Origin: Janibacter cremeus
GTDB lineage: Bacteria > Actinomycetota > Actinomycetes > Actinomycetales > Dermatophilaceae
Reading direction: 5' to 3'
Length of the DNA stretch: 64,000 bases
Assembly: GCF_013409205.1 (NCBI RefSeq)
Contig: NZ_JACCAE010000001.1
Span: forward strand, 496,001 to 560,000
Shown: in pieces, positions 1-9,064 of the stretch
How the letters are laid out: every line of letters begins with the position of its first letter
Numbering within the stretch: the stretch's first letter is position 1
Translations under genes and position numbers: made by a program
The notes under the pieces: generated by a model
Databases searched by the model: none
What the model saw: only the letters and a program-made list of their open reading frames with translations
Told to the model about the DNA's origin: nothing

Positions 1-819
1 CACACGCACCCGGACGCCCGGGACGCCTCCCCCGGCTCCCCCGCTGCGGAGGGTGAGGACCCGGTCTGGCACGTCACCCCCTTCACCTCCCGGCCGGAAC
101 CGACGCAGGAGGAGATCGACGAGCTGTGGTCGGCGATCACGGTGACGCGACGGGCGGACCGCCCCGGCGTGCGCGAGCTGCTGCGGTACGCCGCGGACGA
201 TGTGATCCCGCTCAACGGGACCGGGTACGGGGAGTCGGACAAGGGCGTGATGCTGGCGCTGGCGTCCTTCGGCGGGCGCCCGTGTGTGCTCGTCGGGCAG
301 GACCGGCGCTACCAGGTCGCCGAGTCGATGGGCCCGGCCGCGCTGCGCGAGGCCCGGCGCGGGATGGTCATGGCCACAGAGCTGGGGCTGCCCCTGGTCA
401 CGGTCATCGACACCCCCGGCGCGGACCTCTCCCCGCACGCGGAGGAGGGCGCGCTGGCCGGGGAGATCGCCCGCTCGATCGCGGACATGACCGCACTGAC
501 GGTGCCGAGCGTCTCGGTGCTGCTCGGTGAGGGCACCGGCGGTGGCGCCCTGGCGATGCTGCCCGCCCGTCGGGTCATCGCCTCGAGCAACGCGTGGCTC
601 TCCCCGCTACCGCCGGAGGGTGCCAGCGCGATCCTCTTCAAGGACACCGACCACGCTCCCCTGCTCGCCGCCCGTCAGCGCGTCGGCGCGGTCCAGATGC
701 AGCAGGACGGCCTGGTCGACGTCATCGTCCCGGAGGAGCCGGCCGCGCACGAGGACCCGGAGGGCTTCGCTGAGGCGATCGGTGCCGCGATCACCGAGCA
801 GATCAACGAGTTGCTGTAG
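1..819 (+). CDS. Acyl-CoA carboxylase carboxyltransferase, C-terminal (alpha-type) part, 5' truncated by window
   Basis: The frame is open from the first base, so the start lies outside the window; 272 residues and the TAG stop are visible. The crotonase-fold carboxyltransferase core is clear: GTGYGESDKGVML, then VIDTPGADLSPHAEEGA and LLGEGTGGGALAML, which build the acyl-CoA site and oxyanion hole of the alpha-type half. This enzyme moves the carboxyl group from carboxybiotin to acetyl- or propionyl-CoA for malonyl- or methylmalonyl-CoA synthesis. In actinobacteria the beta-like and alpha-like halves often share one chain, so an AccD-like half is expected upstream. The acyl substrate cannot be decided from this fragment. 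Confidence 0.85.
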   Translation, partial: HTHPDARDASPGSPAAEGEDPVWHVTPFTSRPEPTQEEIDELWSAITVTRRADRPGVRELLRYAADDVIPLNGTGYGESDKGVMLALASFGGRPCVLVGQDRRYQVAESMGPAALREARRGMVMATELGLPLVTVIDTPGADLSPHAEEGALAGEIARSIADMTALTVPSVSVLLGEGTGGGALAMLPARRVIASSNAWLSPLPPEGASAILFKDTDHAPLLAARQRVGAVQMQQDGLVDVIVPEEPAAHEDPEGFAEAIGAAITEQINELL

Positions 820-822
820 GCC

Positions 823-1254
823 TCATCCGGCCGTCCGCAGCTGCTCCCACCGCGGCATCTCGACAACGCCGTGGATGGTGGCGAGGTAGGTGCCCAGCAA
901 CGGGACGTCGTGCTCGCGGCAGGAGGCGATCGCCGCCTCGTGCCAGGCCCGCGCCTCGTCGTCGGGCTGCAGACCGCGCGGTCGACCGACGGCGACGACG
1001 ATGCCGCTGAGCACGTCGCCGAGGCCGCCGAGGAAGGTGTCGAAAACCTCGCGCCGTCGCAGGTATGGCTCGCCGTCGAGATCGGTGATCGCGACGGGTT
1101 GCAGCAACCGATCGCCGTCGCCGCAGAGCAGGATGCTCAGGCACCCGGTCTCGCGGTCGCTCTCGCGCACGACGAGGTCGACGACGTCGGGTGCGATGTC
1201 GGTGTCGGTCAGGGGTCGGGTGGGCCAGTCACTGGGCAGGTTGTCGAATGTCAT
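823..1254 (-). CDS. Conserved-looking hypothetical protein, 143 aa
   Basis: I do not recognise a family. The product is acidic and soluble, with no signal peptide or membrane segment. It has alternating hydrophobic strands (DVVDLVVRES, LLQPVAITD, GIVVAVGRP) and ends with a Trp-rich stretch (VEMPRWEQL). The stop lies 3 bases after the stop of the convergent carboxyltransferase gene. The start is uncertain: an ATG at 1254 (MTFDNLP) is preceded by GAAGGG only 3 bases away, and in-frame starts also exist at 1266 (ATG) and 1302 (GTG). The longer forms would approach the promoter of the next gene. Confidence 0.6.
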   Translation of the reverse strand: MTFDNLPSDWPTRPLTDTDIAPDVVDLVVRESDRETGCLSILLCGDGDRLLQPVAITDLDGEPYLRRREVFDTFLGGLGDVLSGIVVAVGRPRGLQPDDEARAWHEAAIASCREHDVPLLGTYLATIHGVVEMPRWEQLRTAG

Positions 1255-1325
1255 GCCCTTCAGCATGGCCACATCGAGCCCGGGCGCCGCGAGGCTTTCC
1301 ACAGGCCACTGCGGGACCGACCTTC

Positions 1326-1344
1326 GATAACGCGGCGCGTTATC
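1326..1344. promoter_or_regulatory. Palindromic operator overlapping the promoter of the HTH-MNT/HepT pair
   Basis: GATAACGCG and CGCGTTATC form perfect 9-base arms around a single central base. A -10-like TATCAT (1341-1346) overlaps the right arm and lies about 7 bases before the ATG at 1353, so the transcript could be leaderless. The next gene has an N-terminal HTH, so autorepression through this site is the natural reading. Confidence 0.65.
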
Positions 1345-1352
1345 ATAGGGTC

Positions 1353-1811
1353 ATGGCCGACGACTATGCACGCTTTCTGCGCGAGCGACGCGCGATTCTC
1401 AGCATGTCGCAACGGGACCTCGCCCAAGCGTCCGGGGTCAAGCAACCTTTGATCGCCGCAATCGAGTCGGGGCGGCGGCACCCGTCGCAACCGTCGCGGG
1501 CAGCGATCGATGGCGCTGTGGCGATGCGCCCCTCGGTGGCGCTGGCCGCACGACGCCAGCAGGTTCGGGACATCTTCGCCCGTGCGGGTCTTCCGGAGCC
1601 CACGGTGTTCGGGTCCGTGGCGCGTGGCTGCGATCGCACCGACTCCGACATCGACTTGATGGTGGACTTCACTGATCGACACGACATCGTCGACCTGTTG
1701 ACGCTGGAGGCCGAGCTCTCGGCCCTGCTCACCTTTCCGGTGGATCTGGTCGACGCCCGGATGCGCGGCGTGGTCACGGGCAGCGGAGCCATCGAGGCTG
1801 TTGCACTGTGA
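1353..1811 (+). CDS. HTH domain plus MNT nucleotidyltransferase (MntA-type antitoxin), 152 aa
   Basis: Residues about 5-55 form an XRE-like helix-turn-helix (SQRDLAQASGVKQPLIAAIE). Residues about 75-150 are a minimal nucleotidyltransferase with the motif GS-X10-DXD (FGSVARGCDRTDSDIDL). In characterised HEPN/MNT systems this enzyme AMPylates a tyrosine of the HepT RNase and so neutralises it. The gene overlaps the hepT-like gene by 4 bases (GTGA). The ATG at 1353 was chosen because it starts the HTH and sits just behind the palindromic operator; an upstream ATG at 1191 in the same frame would run through the operator. The fusion of the DNA-binding domain to the antitoxin suggests autoregulation. 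Confidence 0.85.
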   Translation: MADDYARFLRERRAILSMSQRDLAQASGVKQPLIAAIESGRRHPSQPSRAAIDGAVAMRPSVALAARRQQVRDIFARAGLPEPTVFGSVARGCDRTDSDIDLMVDFTDRHDIVDLLTLEAELSALLTFPVDLVDARMRGVVTGSGAIEAVAL

Positions 1812-2164
1812 CCGCCACCCCGGACGACGGCGCACGCGTTCAGCATCGACTCGATGACTTGTCCATGTTCGGCGGTGACGCTGCCTACACGGTGAGCCTC
1901 GGCATCGACGCCTATCTCGCCGACAGCCCACACGGTCGGGTGCTGCGCAACAGCGGTCGGCACATCCTCATCCAGGTGGCGACGGTGGCCGAGAAGTTGC
2001 CGGCAGACTTCAAGCAGGCTCACGACTCCGTCGACTGGATCGCTCTCGCCCACATGCGCAACCTCATCGCCCATCACTACGACAAGGTGGATGATCGCTT
2101 GGTGTTCGCCGCCTTGGAGCGTCGGATCCCCGCCCTGCTCGATGCCTTGGGGAAATCGACCTGA
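1808..2164 (+). CDS. HepT-like HEPN toxin (DUF86 family), 118 aa
   Basis: A small helical protein with the HEPN RNase signature near its C-terminus: RNLIAHHYDKVDD, i.e. R-X4-H-X-Y with the Arg and His of the RNase centre and the Tyr that the MNT partner modifies. The family cleaves RNA (tRNA or mRNA) when free. It starts with GTG inside the stop of the nucleotidyltransferase gene, so the pair is translationally coupled with the antitoxin first. Both key residues are intact, so the toxin looks functional. The stop lies 153 bases before sdaA, which has its own ribosome-binding site. Confidence 0.87.
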   Translation: MTATPDDGARVQHRLDDLSMFGGDAAYTVSLGIDAYLADSPHGRVLRNSGRHILIQVATVAEKLPADFKQAHDSVDWIALAHMRNLIAHHYDKVDDRLVFAALERRIPALLDALGKST

Positions 2165-2317
2165 CGGAAGCACTTCCGCCCACGCGGTGCGTGGGACCCA
2201 GCACCTCAGGGACCGCCTCCTCGCCCAGACAGCGCAGGTAGTGTGATGTGCGGCACGTCGTCCACCCATGACGGCTGTCGTCCGTGCCCCCACCCGAGCA
2301 CCCAGGAGTGACGTTCC

Positions 2318-3691
<1,374 letters not shown>

Positions 3692-3703
3692 CGGCGGGTC
3701 GGC

Positions 3704-4159
3704 TCAGCCGGGGTACCCGGCCATCTGGTTGTACTTCACGGCCCCCTGGTAGGCGTCGATCATCGACCAGATCCAGGCGCCGAGGGCGATCGGCAGGCCG
3801 ATGAACCCGATGAGGATCCATCCCAGGCAGACGACCAGGACCCAGCCGCCGATGTAGGCACTGAGGAAGGCCACGCCCGGCCCCATGTCACCGTTGATCA
3901 TCTGTCCGACACCGGGGACGAAGACGGAGGCCAGCAGCGACAGCGCCGGCTCCTTGCGCGGGAACGGCATCGTCCCGGGAGCGAAGGGGGGCACCTGGCC
4001 CCCGTAGTCACCCGGCTGCCCGTAGGGCATCACCTGGCCCTGCGGCGGGGTAGCGGGTGCGGGGGTCTGTGGCACGGACGTGGCGTGCGTCCACTGCTCG
4101 CCGTCCCAGTAGCGGCGCTCCCCCTCGTGGTCGTACCAACCCGGTGTGTGCTCGTTCAC
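3704..4159 (-). CDS. DUF2510 plus TM2-domain membrane protein, 151 aa
   Basis: The N-terminus has the DUF2510 pattern of actinobacterial envelope proteins (PGWYDHEGERRYWDG). A Pro/Gly/Gln-rich linker covers residues about 30-75. The TM2-type membrane unit follows from about 78: a first hydrophobic span with PGVGQMINGDMG, then two helices ending near IWSMIDAYQGAV. The start is GTG, 9 bases after the helicase stop and behind GGGGAAG, so the two genes are probably cotranscribed. The role is unknown; TM2 proteins are usually small inner-membrane proteins of unclear function. Confidence 0.8.
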   Translation of the reverse strand: MNEHTPGWYDHEGERRYWDGEQWTHATSVPQTPAPATPPQGQVMPYGQPGDYGGQVPPFAPGTMPFPRKEPALSLLASVFVPGVGQMINGDMGPGVAFLSAYIGGWVLVVCLGWILIGFIGLPIALGAWIWSMIDAYQGAVKYNQMAGYPG

Positions 4160-4167
4160 GTCTTCCC

Positions 4168-5874
4168 CTACTCCCCTGCCTGCTGATGCGGTGCAGCGTC
4201 GACTGTATCCGCCGCCTCGTGCAGGGTCGTGGCCACCTTCTCCCCCGCGTGCGCGATGGCCGCCGGGTCGCCCACGACGACGAGCCGGTCGGTGGCCCGG
4301 GACAGGCCGACGTAGAGCCGCTCACGGAAGCGTTCCCTCGTGCCGTCCTCGTTGACGCACAGCACGACGACGCGACGTTCCATCCCCTTCGCCCCGAGGA
4401 CGTGCCCGAAGAAGACGTCCTCGTCCTCCCAGAAGGTGCGCCAGTACCCGGCCTGGCCGAGCTCCTCCTGGCGCTCGACCTGCACAGGGTGACGGCGACC
4501 GGTGGTCAGCAGCGCGATGTGCCCGGGCTCCCACCCCTCGTCGATGAGCAGGTCGACCTGGTCGTCGGCGTCACCGACGGCGTCCTCGGGGTTGGTGGGG
4601 ATGAAGGTGACGTCCGGACCGTCGCCGCCCTCCAGGCGCATCCGCAGTGGCGCGAGGGGCTTGAAGACCTCGGCGATCTGCTTGGTGTTGCGCAGGTTGT
4701 GGTCCAGGACGAGAGGTACGAGCGGGACCGGCGGCCGACCGAAGCGGTTGAACAGGCGTTGGTTCTCGTCGCTGTAGATGAAAAGGCCACCCTCGCTCTC
4801 GTCGGTCAGCGCGGCGACGAGCGGGCGCCACCACGACTCGGCGAAGTCCTGCGCCTCGTCGACGACGAAGGAGTCGTAGCGCTCCCCCGGCGGCAGCTCC
4901 CCTGCGCGCTCGGCCATGTGGAGCGGGAGGGTCCGCTCCCAGTAGTCGGACTCGTCGCGGGTGCCGGAGGGCAGGCCCCAGAGGTTTGCGAGGTCCTCGA
5001 AGGTCCCGACGAAGGCAGGGCGCTGGCGGTGCGGCCACGTCGCGACCTCACGCTTGAAGTGGGTGGCCAGCCCGATCGAGTAGCACAGCAGGGCAACGCG
5101 CTCGGCCGGGCGGCCGTCACGCCCGGCCGCCAGCTGGCGGGCCTGGGTGAGGGCGAGGACGGTCTTGCCGCTGCCGGCACCACCGCGGATCTCCACGCGC
5201 CGCAGCAGGCGGGTGACGCGCAGGATCTGGCTCTGCTCCTCGGTCAGGCGGTCGGCACGTTGCTGCCGCTCGTCGGCTTCGTCGGCGGCGGACGGGACGG
5301 CGTCGGTGCCGCGGGCGGTGAGGATGTCGACGATGACCGCGCAGTCGTCGTCGGTCGGCACACGCAGGTGGGTCTCGAAGCCGAGTGGGATGTCCGCCAG
5401 ACGCTCGGCGAGGTGGGGTAGGTCCTCCCGGTCGTGGATCATCCACCGAGGGCAGTCGGGCAGGTCGAAGTCCAGACCGAGACCGACGAAGGGGGTGACG
5501 ACCGCGTGCGCGTACCGCACCGTGGTCCGGGACGAGTGTGCCCACCGCCGGTCGGAACCGACGTACGCGCGCACGGCGTACTTGGAGTCCCGCGCCTGGC
5601 CGACCGGGTCGATCGTCCTCCTCCCGCCGTTGCGCTTGATGGTCCAGGTGCCGTCATCGATGCGCACCCCGGTGCCCTTGACCTCGACGACCACCACACC
5701 GACGTCCGGCATGACGACGACGAGGTCGGCCTCGTGGTCCTTGCGGGTGTCGGTGAGCCGCAGGTTGGCGATGAGCGTGTCCTGCGGGCGAAGGGAGTCA
5801 CGCAGCTTCTCCCACACGACCTGCTCGGACTCGGTCGTGAAGCGTGGGTCCTGCGGGATCAGCTGCGGTGCCAT
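4168..5874 (-). CDS. NERD nuclease-related domain fused to UvrD/DEAD-like helicase, 568 aa
   Basis: Residues about 20-150 form a NERD domain, a predicted nuclease fold related to restriction enzymes: DHEADLVVVMPDVGVVVVEVKG supplies the acidic residues and the E-X-K triad. Residues about 215-550 are a superfamily 1 helicase: Walker A GGAGSGKTVLAL near residue 235, DEAQD of motif II, LDHNLRNT of motif IV, and YVGLSRATDRLVVVG of motif VI. Such fusions are predicted to act in DNA repair or foreign-DNA processing; no partner is visible apart from the TM2 gene downstream. No Shine-Dalgarno precedes the ATG at 5874. All helicase motifs look intact. Confidence 0.85.
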   Translation of the reverse strand: MAPQLIPQDPRFTTESEQVVWEKLRDSLRPQDTLIANLRLTDTRKDHEADLVVVMPDVGVVVVEVKGTGVRIDDGTWTIKRNGGRRTIDPVGQARDSKYAVRAYVGSDRRWAHSSRTTVRYAHAVVTPFVGLGLDFDLPDCPRWMIHDREDLPHLAERLADIPLGFETHLRVPTDDDCAVIVDILTARGTDAVPSAADEADERQQRADRLTEEQSQILRVTRLLRRVEIRGGAGSGKTVLALTQARQLAAGRDGRPAERVALLCYSIGLATHFKREVATWPHRQRPAFVGTFEDLANLWGLPSGTRDESDYWERTLPLHMAERAGELPPGERYDSFVVDEAQDFAESWWRPLVAALTDESEGGLFIYSDENQRLFNRFGRPPVPLVPLVLDHNLRNTKQIAEVFKPLAPLRMRLEGGDGPDVTFIPTNPEDAVGDADDQVDLLIDEGWEPGHIALLTTGRRHPVQVERQEELGQAGYWRTFWEDEDVFFGHVLGAKGMERRVVVLCVNEDGTRERFRERLYVGLSRATDRLVVVGDPAAIAHAGEKVATTLHEAADTVDAAPHQQAGE

Positions 5875-6057
5875 GGGAGGAACGTACCGAGCGCCCCCGG
5901 TCAGGGCGGTCGACGACAGCCCTTGTGTCTACAACGAATGCCTCACGGTTCACGGCTATTCATAGGATCAGGCGATGCCGGACGTGCATCTTTGCCTTGG
6001 CGGCAGAAGCCGTCCACACATTCGCCATTGGCGGCCACCCGGGGGAGCTCGAACCAC

Positions 6058-6831
6058 ATGATCGACGTCATTCGACCGACACGCCTGCACACATGCGCCG
6101 TGGCCCTGATTGCTTCAGTGGCTCTTGCGGGCTGTGGCGACTCTCCACCCGATCGAGCGGGGACCGTCGGGGAGTCGTCCGCCGACACGGGAGAGGGTGC
6201 GGCGGAGGACCGCTCGGAGACCGAAGATGTCGAGCTGGACGCTGTCGGCCAAGAACTGACGAACAAGGAGGCCAAGGCGGCCCTTCCGCCTGTCTCTGCG
6301 CTCCCCACGGGGTGGAGCGTGGATCCCGAGAACTCACTCACCGACGACTCCGAGTCCGACGCAGAGCCGGAGGGAACGATCGAGCCTGCCAAGTGTCAGG
6401 CGATCATGGACGATCTCTCCGATGAGCAGGACGAGGAGCCCACCGCAAAGGCGTCCCAGACGTACACCGCAGGGATGCTGGGCCCCTTCCTGGGGGTGGA
6501 AATCAGCTCCTTCGCAGACGAGGTTCCCGAGGACAGCTTCAAGAAGGTCCTCGATGCCCTCTCCACCTGCTCGGAGATCACCTCTACCGAGGACGGGACG
6601 ACGACGACATTCAAGATCTCCAGCCTGTCGTTCCCAAATCTGGGTGAGGAGTCCGCGGCCATCCGTATGGCCGGGACAGCCGAGGGAATGCCAGTCGGTC
6701 TCGACATGGTCGTAGTTCGCGCTGGGCACAACATCGTGACCTTGTCCCAGGCGTCCGTTGGCGGAGCGACCAGCTCGGACGCTCTGGAGAAGGCTGCCCG
6801 GGCGACTGTCACCAACATGGAGTCCGATTAG
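6058..6831 (+). CDS. Secreted lipoprotein of unknown function, 257 aa
   Basis: A signal sequence of about 25 residues ends in the lipobox LAGC, with Cys26 as the lipidation site, so the protein should be anchored on the outer face of the membrane. An acidic linker (about 30-75) follows, then a compact domain with two conserved-looking cysteines (AKCQAIMDDLSD, LSTCSEITST). It resembles sensor-like actinobacterial lipoproteins of the PknH-extracellular type in size and layout, but I cannot assign a family. The ATG at 6058 was chosen because it starts the signal peptide and lies 10 bases behind GGGGGAG; the frame is open far upstream. Base composition is lower in GC than its neighbours. Confidence 0.75.
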   Translation: MIDVIRPTRLHTCAVALIASVALAGCGDSPPDRAGTVGESSADTGEGAAEDRSETEDVELDAVGQELTNKEAKAALPPVSALPTGWSVDPENSLTDDSESDAEPEGTIEPAKCQAIMDDLSDEQDEEPTAKASQTYTAGMLGPFLGVEISSFADEVPEDSFKKVLDALSTCSEITSTEDGTTTTFKISSLSFPNLGEESAAIRMAGTAEGMPVGLDMVVVRAGHNIVTLSQASVGGATSSDALEKAARATVTNMESD

Positions 6832-6957
6832 ACCCAAGGACCTCTGTCCCCTTGCCGATGCTTCCACCGACCTTCTCTATCGGTCCTCTATCGACGACTC
6901 TCTCCAATTCGTCTCCGTTCGCCGCCTCCCAAGGGGACGAAATGATCGATCCAGGGT

Positions 6958-6985
6958 CTCCCCCTTCGTAGGGGCGAAGAGGGAG
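6958..6985. terminator. Bidirectional hairpin between convergent genes, built from CGAAGGGGG-type arms
   Basis: CTCCCCCTTCG (6958-6968) pairs with CGAAGAGGGAG (6975-6985) around TAGGGG, with one mismatch. It lies between the lipoprotein stop (6831) and the stop of the facing membrane-protein gene (7004), where a shared terminator is expected. The rest of the 172-base gap shows nothing else clear. Confidence 0.6.
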
Positions 6986-7003
6986 GCGGGGCCGCGGAGG
7001 CAA

Positions 7004-7519
7004 TTACTGAGATCCCACCCCATGTGGTGAACGTCGCGACACGATCGCGCAGGCCACGGCAACGACCACCCCGACGACCATGCCGATCACGGTGCCGACG
7101 AGCAGGGTGCCGCCGAGCGTCAGGAGGAAGGAGAGGAACCCTCCTGCCAGCAACATGCTCGCCAGGACGGCGTGGACCACGCTGCCGAAGACAACTGCGA
7201 CGACCGTCGTCGTCCACGCCCCGAGCGCAACCCGTCCTGGGCCTCGCGGCGAGCGGGACATCCACAGGCCGAAGACGAGTGGGATGGCCAGGGCGCCGAG
7301 CGAACGCATCGCCCAGTGGGCCCACGAGGGATCGTCGGCCAGGGGCAGGCCGAGCGTGGGCAGCGGCCCGGGTAGACGGATGCCCTCGAGCAGGGCGAGG
7401 GGCGGGAACTGACTGACGGCCCACAGCCGGATGGTGGGCACCCCGAGCACGGCGACCACCGCCAGCAGGGTCACGACGCCTGCCCACACCGGCCGTCGCT
7501 GTGCCACAACTTCGCCCAT
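7004..7519 (-). CDS. Polytopic membrane protein of unknown function, 171 aa
   Basis: About five hydrophobic spans are visible (WAGVVTLLAVVAVLGVPTI, RSLGALAIPLVFGLWM, LGAWTTTVVAVVFGSVVHA, LLAGGFLSFLLTLGG, VGTVIGMVVGVVVAVACAI), with a short cytoplasmic tail. No family is recognised. I chose the ATG at 7519 (MGEVVAQRR). The frame extends to 7582, but that would overlap the start of the divergent glycosidase gene. The two genes share a 56-base divergent gap. Confidence 0.6.
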   Translation of the reverse strand: MGEVVAQRRPVWAGVVTLLAVVAVLGVPTIRLWAVSQFPPLALLEGIRLPGPLPTLGLPLADDPSWAHWAMRSLGALAIPLVFGLWMSRSPRGPGRVALGAWTTTVVAVVFGSVVHAVLASMLLAGGFLSFLLTLGGTLLVGTVIGMVVGVVVAVACAIVSRRSPHGVGSQ

Positions 7520-7575
7520 CACACGCCGTAGCCTATGGCTCAATCCGCGGGTTGTGGTGAATGAGAGGAGACCAC

Positions 7576-9033
7576 GTGGCACACCTCAGGCGCGATCGAG
7601 GTCCGGGCAGTCGGCGCCTGCGCTGGTGGTCGATCGGACTGGTGCTCGCGCTGGTCGTGGCCGGTGGCGCGCTGGCCGGGGCCCGCTCACTCTCGACCAC
7701 CGAGGACGTCCCCGCTCTCACCGACGAGGAGGGGCGCAGCCTCACCCTGCGCGGGTTCTCCACCGCGGGCAGCGCCAAGCAGGCCCCCGATGGTCTGCCG
7801 GACCTACGACCTGCCGACATCGAAGCCGAGTACGCCGACATGGGCACGAACTTCGTGCGGTTCCTCATCTCGTGGCGGGCCGTGGAGCCGGAGCCGGGTC
7901 ACTACGACCAGGCGTACCTGGACGGCGTCGCCGAGCGGGTGGACTGGTACGCCGAGCGCGGCTATCACGTGATGCTCGACATGCACCAGGACCTGTACGG
8001 CACCGAGATCGTCCCGAGTCACGCTGTCGGCAACGGGGCTCCGGGGTGGGCGACCCACAGCGATGGGCTCCCGATCGGTGAGCACGAGATGTGGGAGCTG
8101 TACTACCTGGACCCGGGGGTCATCCGCGCCTTCGACAACTTCTGGAACACGACCGGCGAACACCCAGAGCTGCGTACCCACTACGTGGGCGCGTGGGAGG
8201 CCGTCGCCGAGCGGTTCGCCGACGAGCCGGCCGTCATCGCCTACGACCTGATGAACGAGCCGTACGGCGGCAGTTTGCAGGGGCCGGCCTTCGAGGCGGG
8301 TCCGCTCACTTCGCTTTACCAGTCGGCAGCGGATGCGATCCGTACCGTGGACGACTCGACGTGGCTGTGCCTGGAGCCGCAGGCCATGGGCGTCAACTGG
8401 GCCACCCCAACGGGTTTGGGTCCGGTCGACGACCCGCGGGATGGTCCTGCTCGCATCGCCTACTGTCCGCATCTGTATCCGCTGCCCATGGACCTGGGGA
8501 GTGGCTACACCGGCACCACCAAGACGCTGGTGGACGGCACCGTGCAGACCTGGCTGACCAACACCCTGCGCACCTCCGAGCGACTCGGGGACGTGCCCGT
8601 CGTGCTGGGCGAGTTCGGTCTGGACACCACGAAGCCGGGCGCACTCGAGTACGTCGATGCCGTCTACGACGTGGCCGACGACCACGGGTTCGGCGTCGCC
8701 TACTGGTCCCGGGACCCGGGCAGCTGGGGCCCCTACGACGCGGAGGGAGAGCCCCGCAACCTCGTGGCGGCCCTCGACCGCCCTTATCCGCGATCGGTTG
8801 CGGGGGCAGTGGGTGCGATCGATGCGGACGAGCACGAGCTCACCTTTGACGTCTCACCGTCCGGGGGGCTGACGGCCGAGGTCTACCTCCCTGACGACTT
8901 CTCCCCCGGGCCCGGTCGGCCCGAGGTCACCGTCGACGGTGGCGAGGTCAGCGGATGGGACGGGACACGTCGTGTACTCGAGGTGATGATGGACCCCGAG
9001 GCGAGCGAGATCAGCATCCGCGCCGGGTCGTAG
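7576..9033 (+). CDS. Glycoside hydrolase family 5, endoglycoceramidase-like, membrane-anchored or secreted, 485 aa
   Basis: A basic N-terminus plus one hydrophobic span (WWSIGLVLALVVAGGALAG) gives an uncleaved anchor or signal peptide. The (beta/alpha)8 domain covers about residues 50-410: RGFSTAGSAK, NFVRFLISWRAVEP, MLDMHQDLYG, the acid/base Glu in AYDLMNEPYGG and the nucleophile Glu in VVLGEFGLD. A short beta domain closes the chain. The layout matches the endoglycoceramidase/endoglucanase branch of GH5, which cleaves beta-glycosidic bonds of glycolipids or glycans outside the cell. GTG at 7576 was preferred to ATG at 7561 because GAGGAG lies just before it. The substrate is not decidable here. 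Confidence 0.85.
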   Translation: MAHLRRDRGPGSRRLRWWSIGLVLALVVAGGALAGARSLSTTEDVPALTDEEGRSLTLRGFSTAGSAKQAPDGLPDLRPADIEAEYADMGTNFVRFLISWRAVEPEPGHYDQAYLDGVAERVDWYAERGYHVMLDMHQDLYGTEIVPSHAVGNGAPGWATHSDGLPIGEHEMWELYYLDPGVIRAFDNFWNTTGEHPELRTHYVGAWEAVAERFADEPAVIAYDLMNEPYGGSLQGPAFEAGPLTSLYQSAADAIRTVDDSTWLCLEPQAMGVNWATPTGLGPVDDPRDGPARIAYCPHLYPLPMDLGSGYTGTTKTLVDGTVQTWLTNTLRTSERLGDVPVVLGEFGLDTTKPGALEYVDAVYDVADDHGFGVAYWSRDPGSWGPYDAEGEPRNLVAALDRPYPRSVAGAVGAIDADEHELTFDVSPSGGLTAEVYLPDDFSPGPGRPEVTVDGGEVSGWDGTRRVLEVMMDPEASEISIRAGS

Positions 9034-9064
9034 GTCTGGCGGGTCTCGAGGTCATCCGGCTGTC

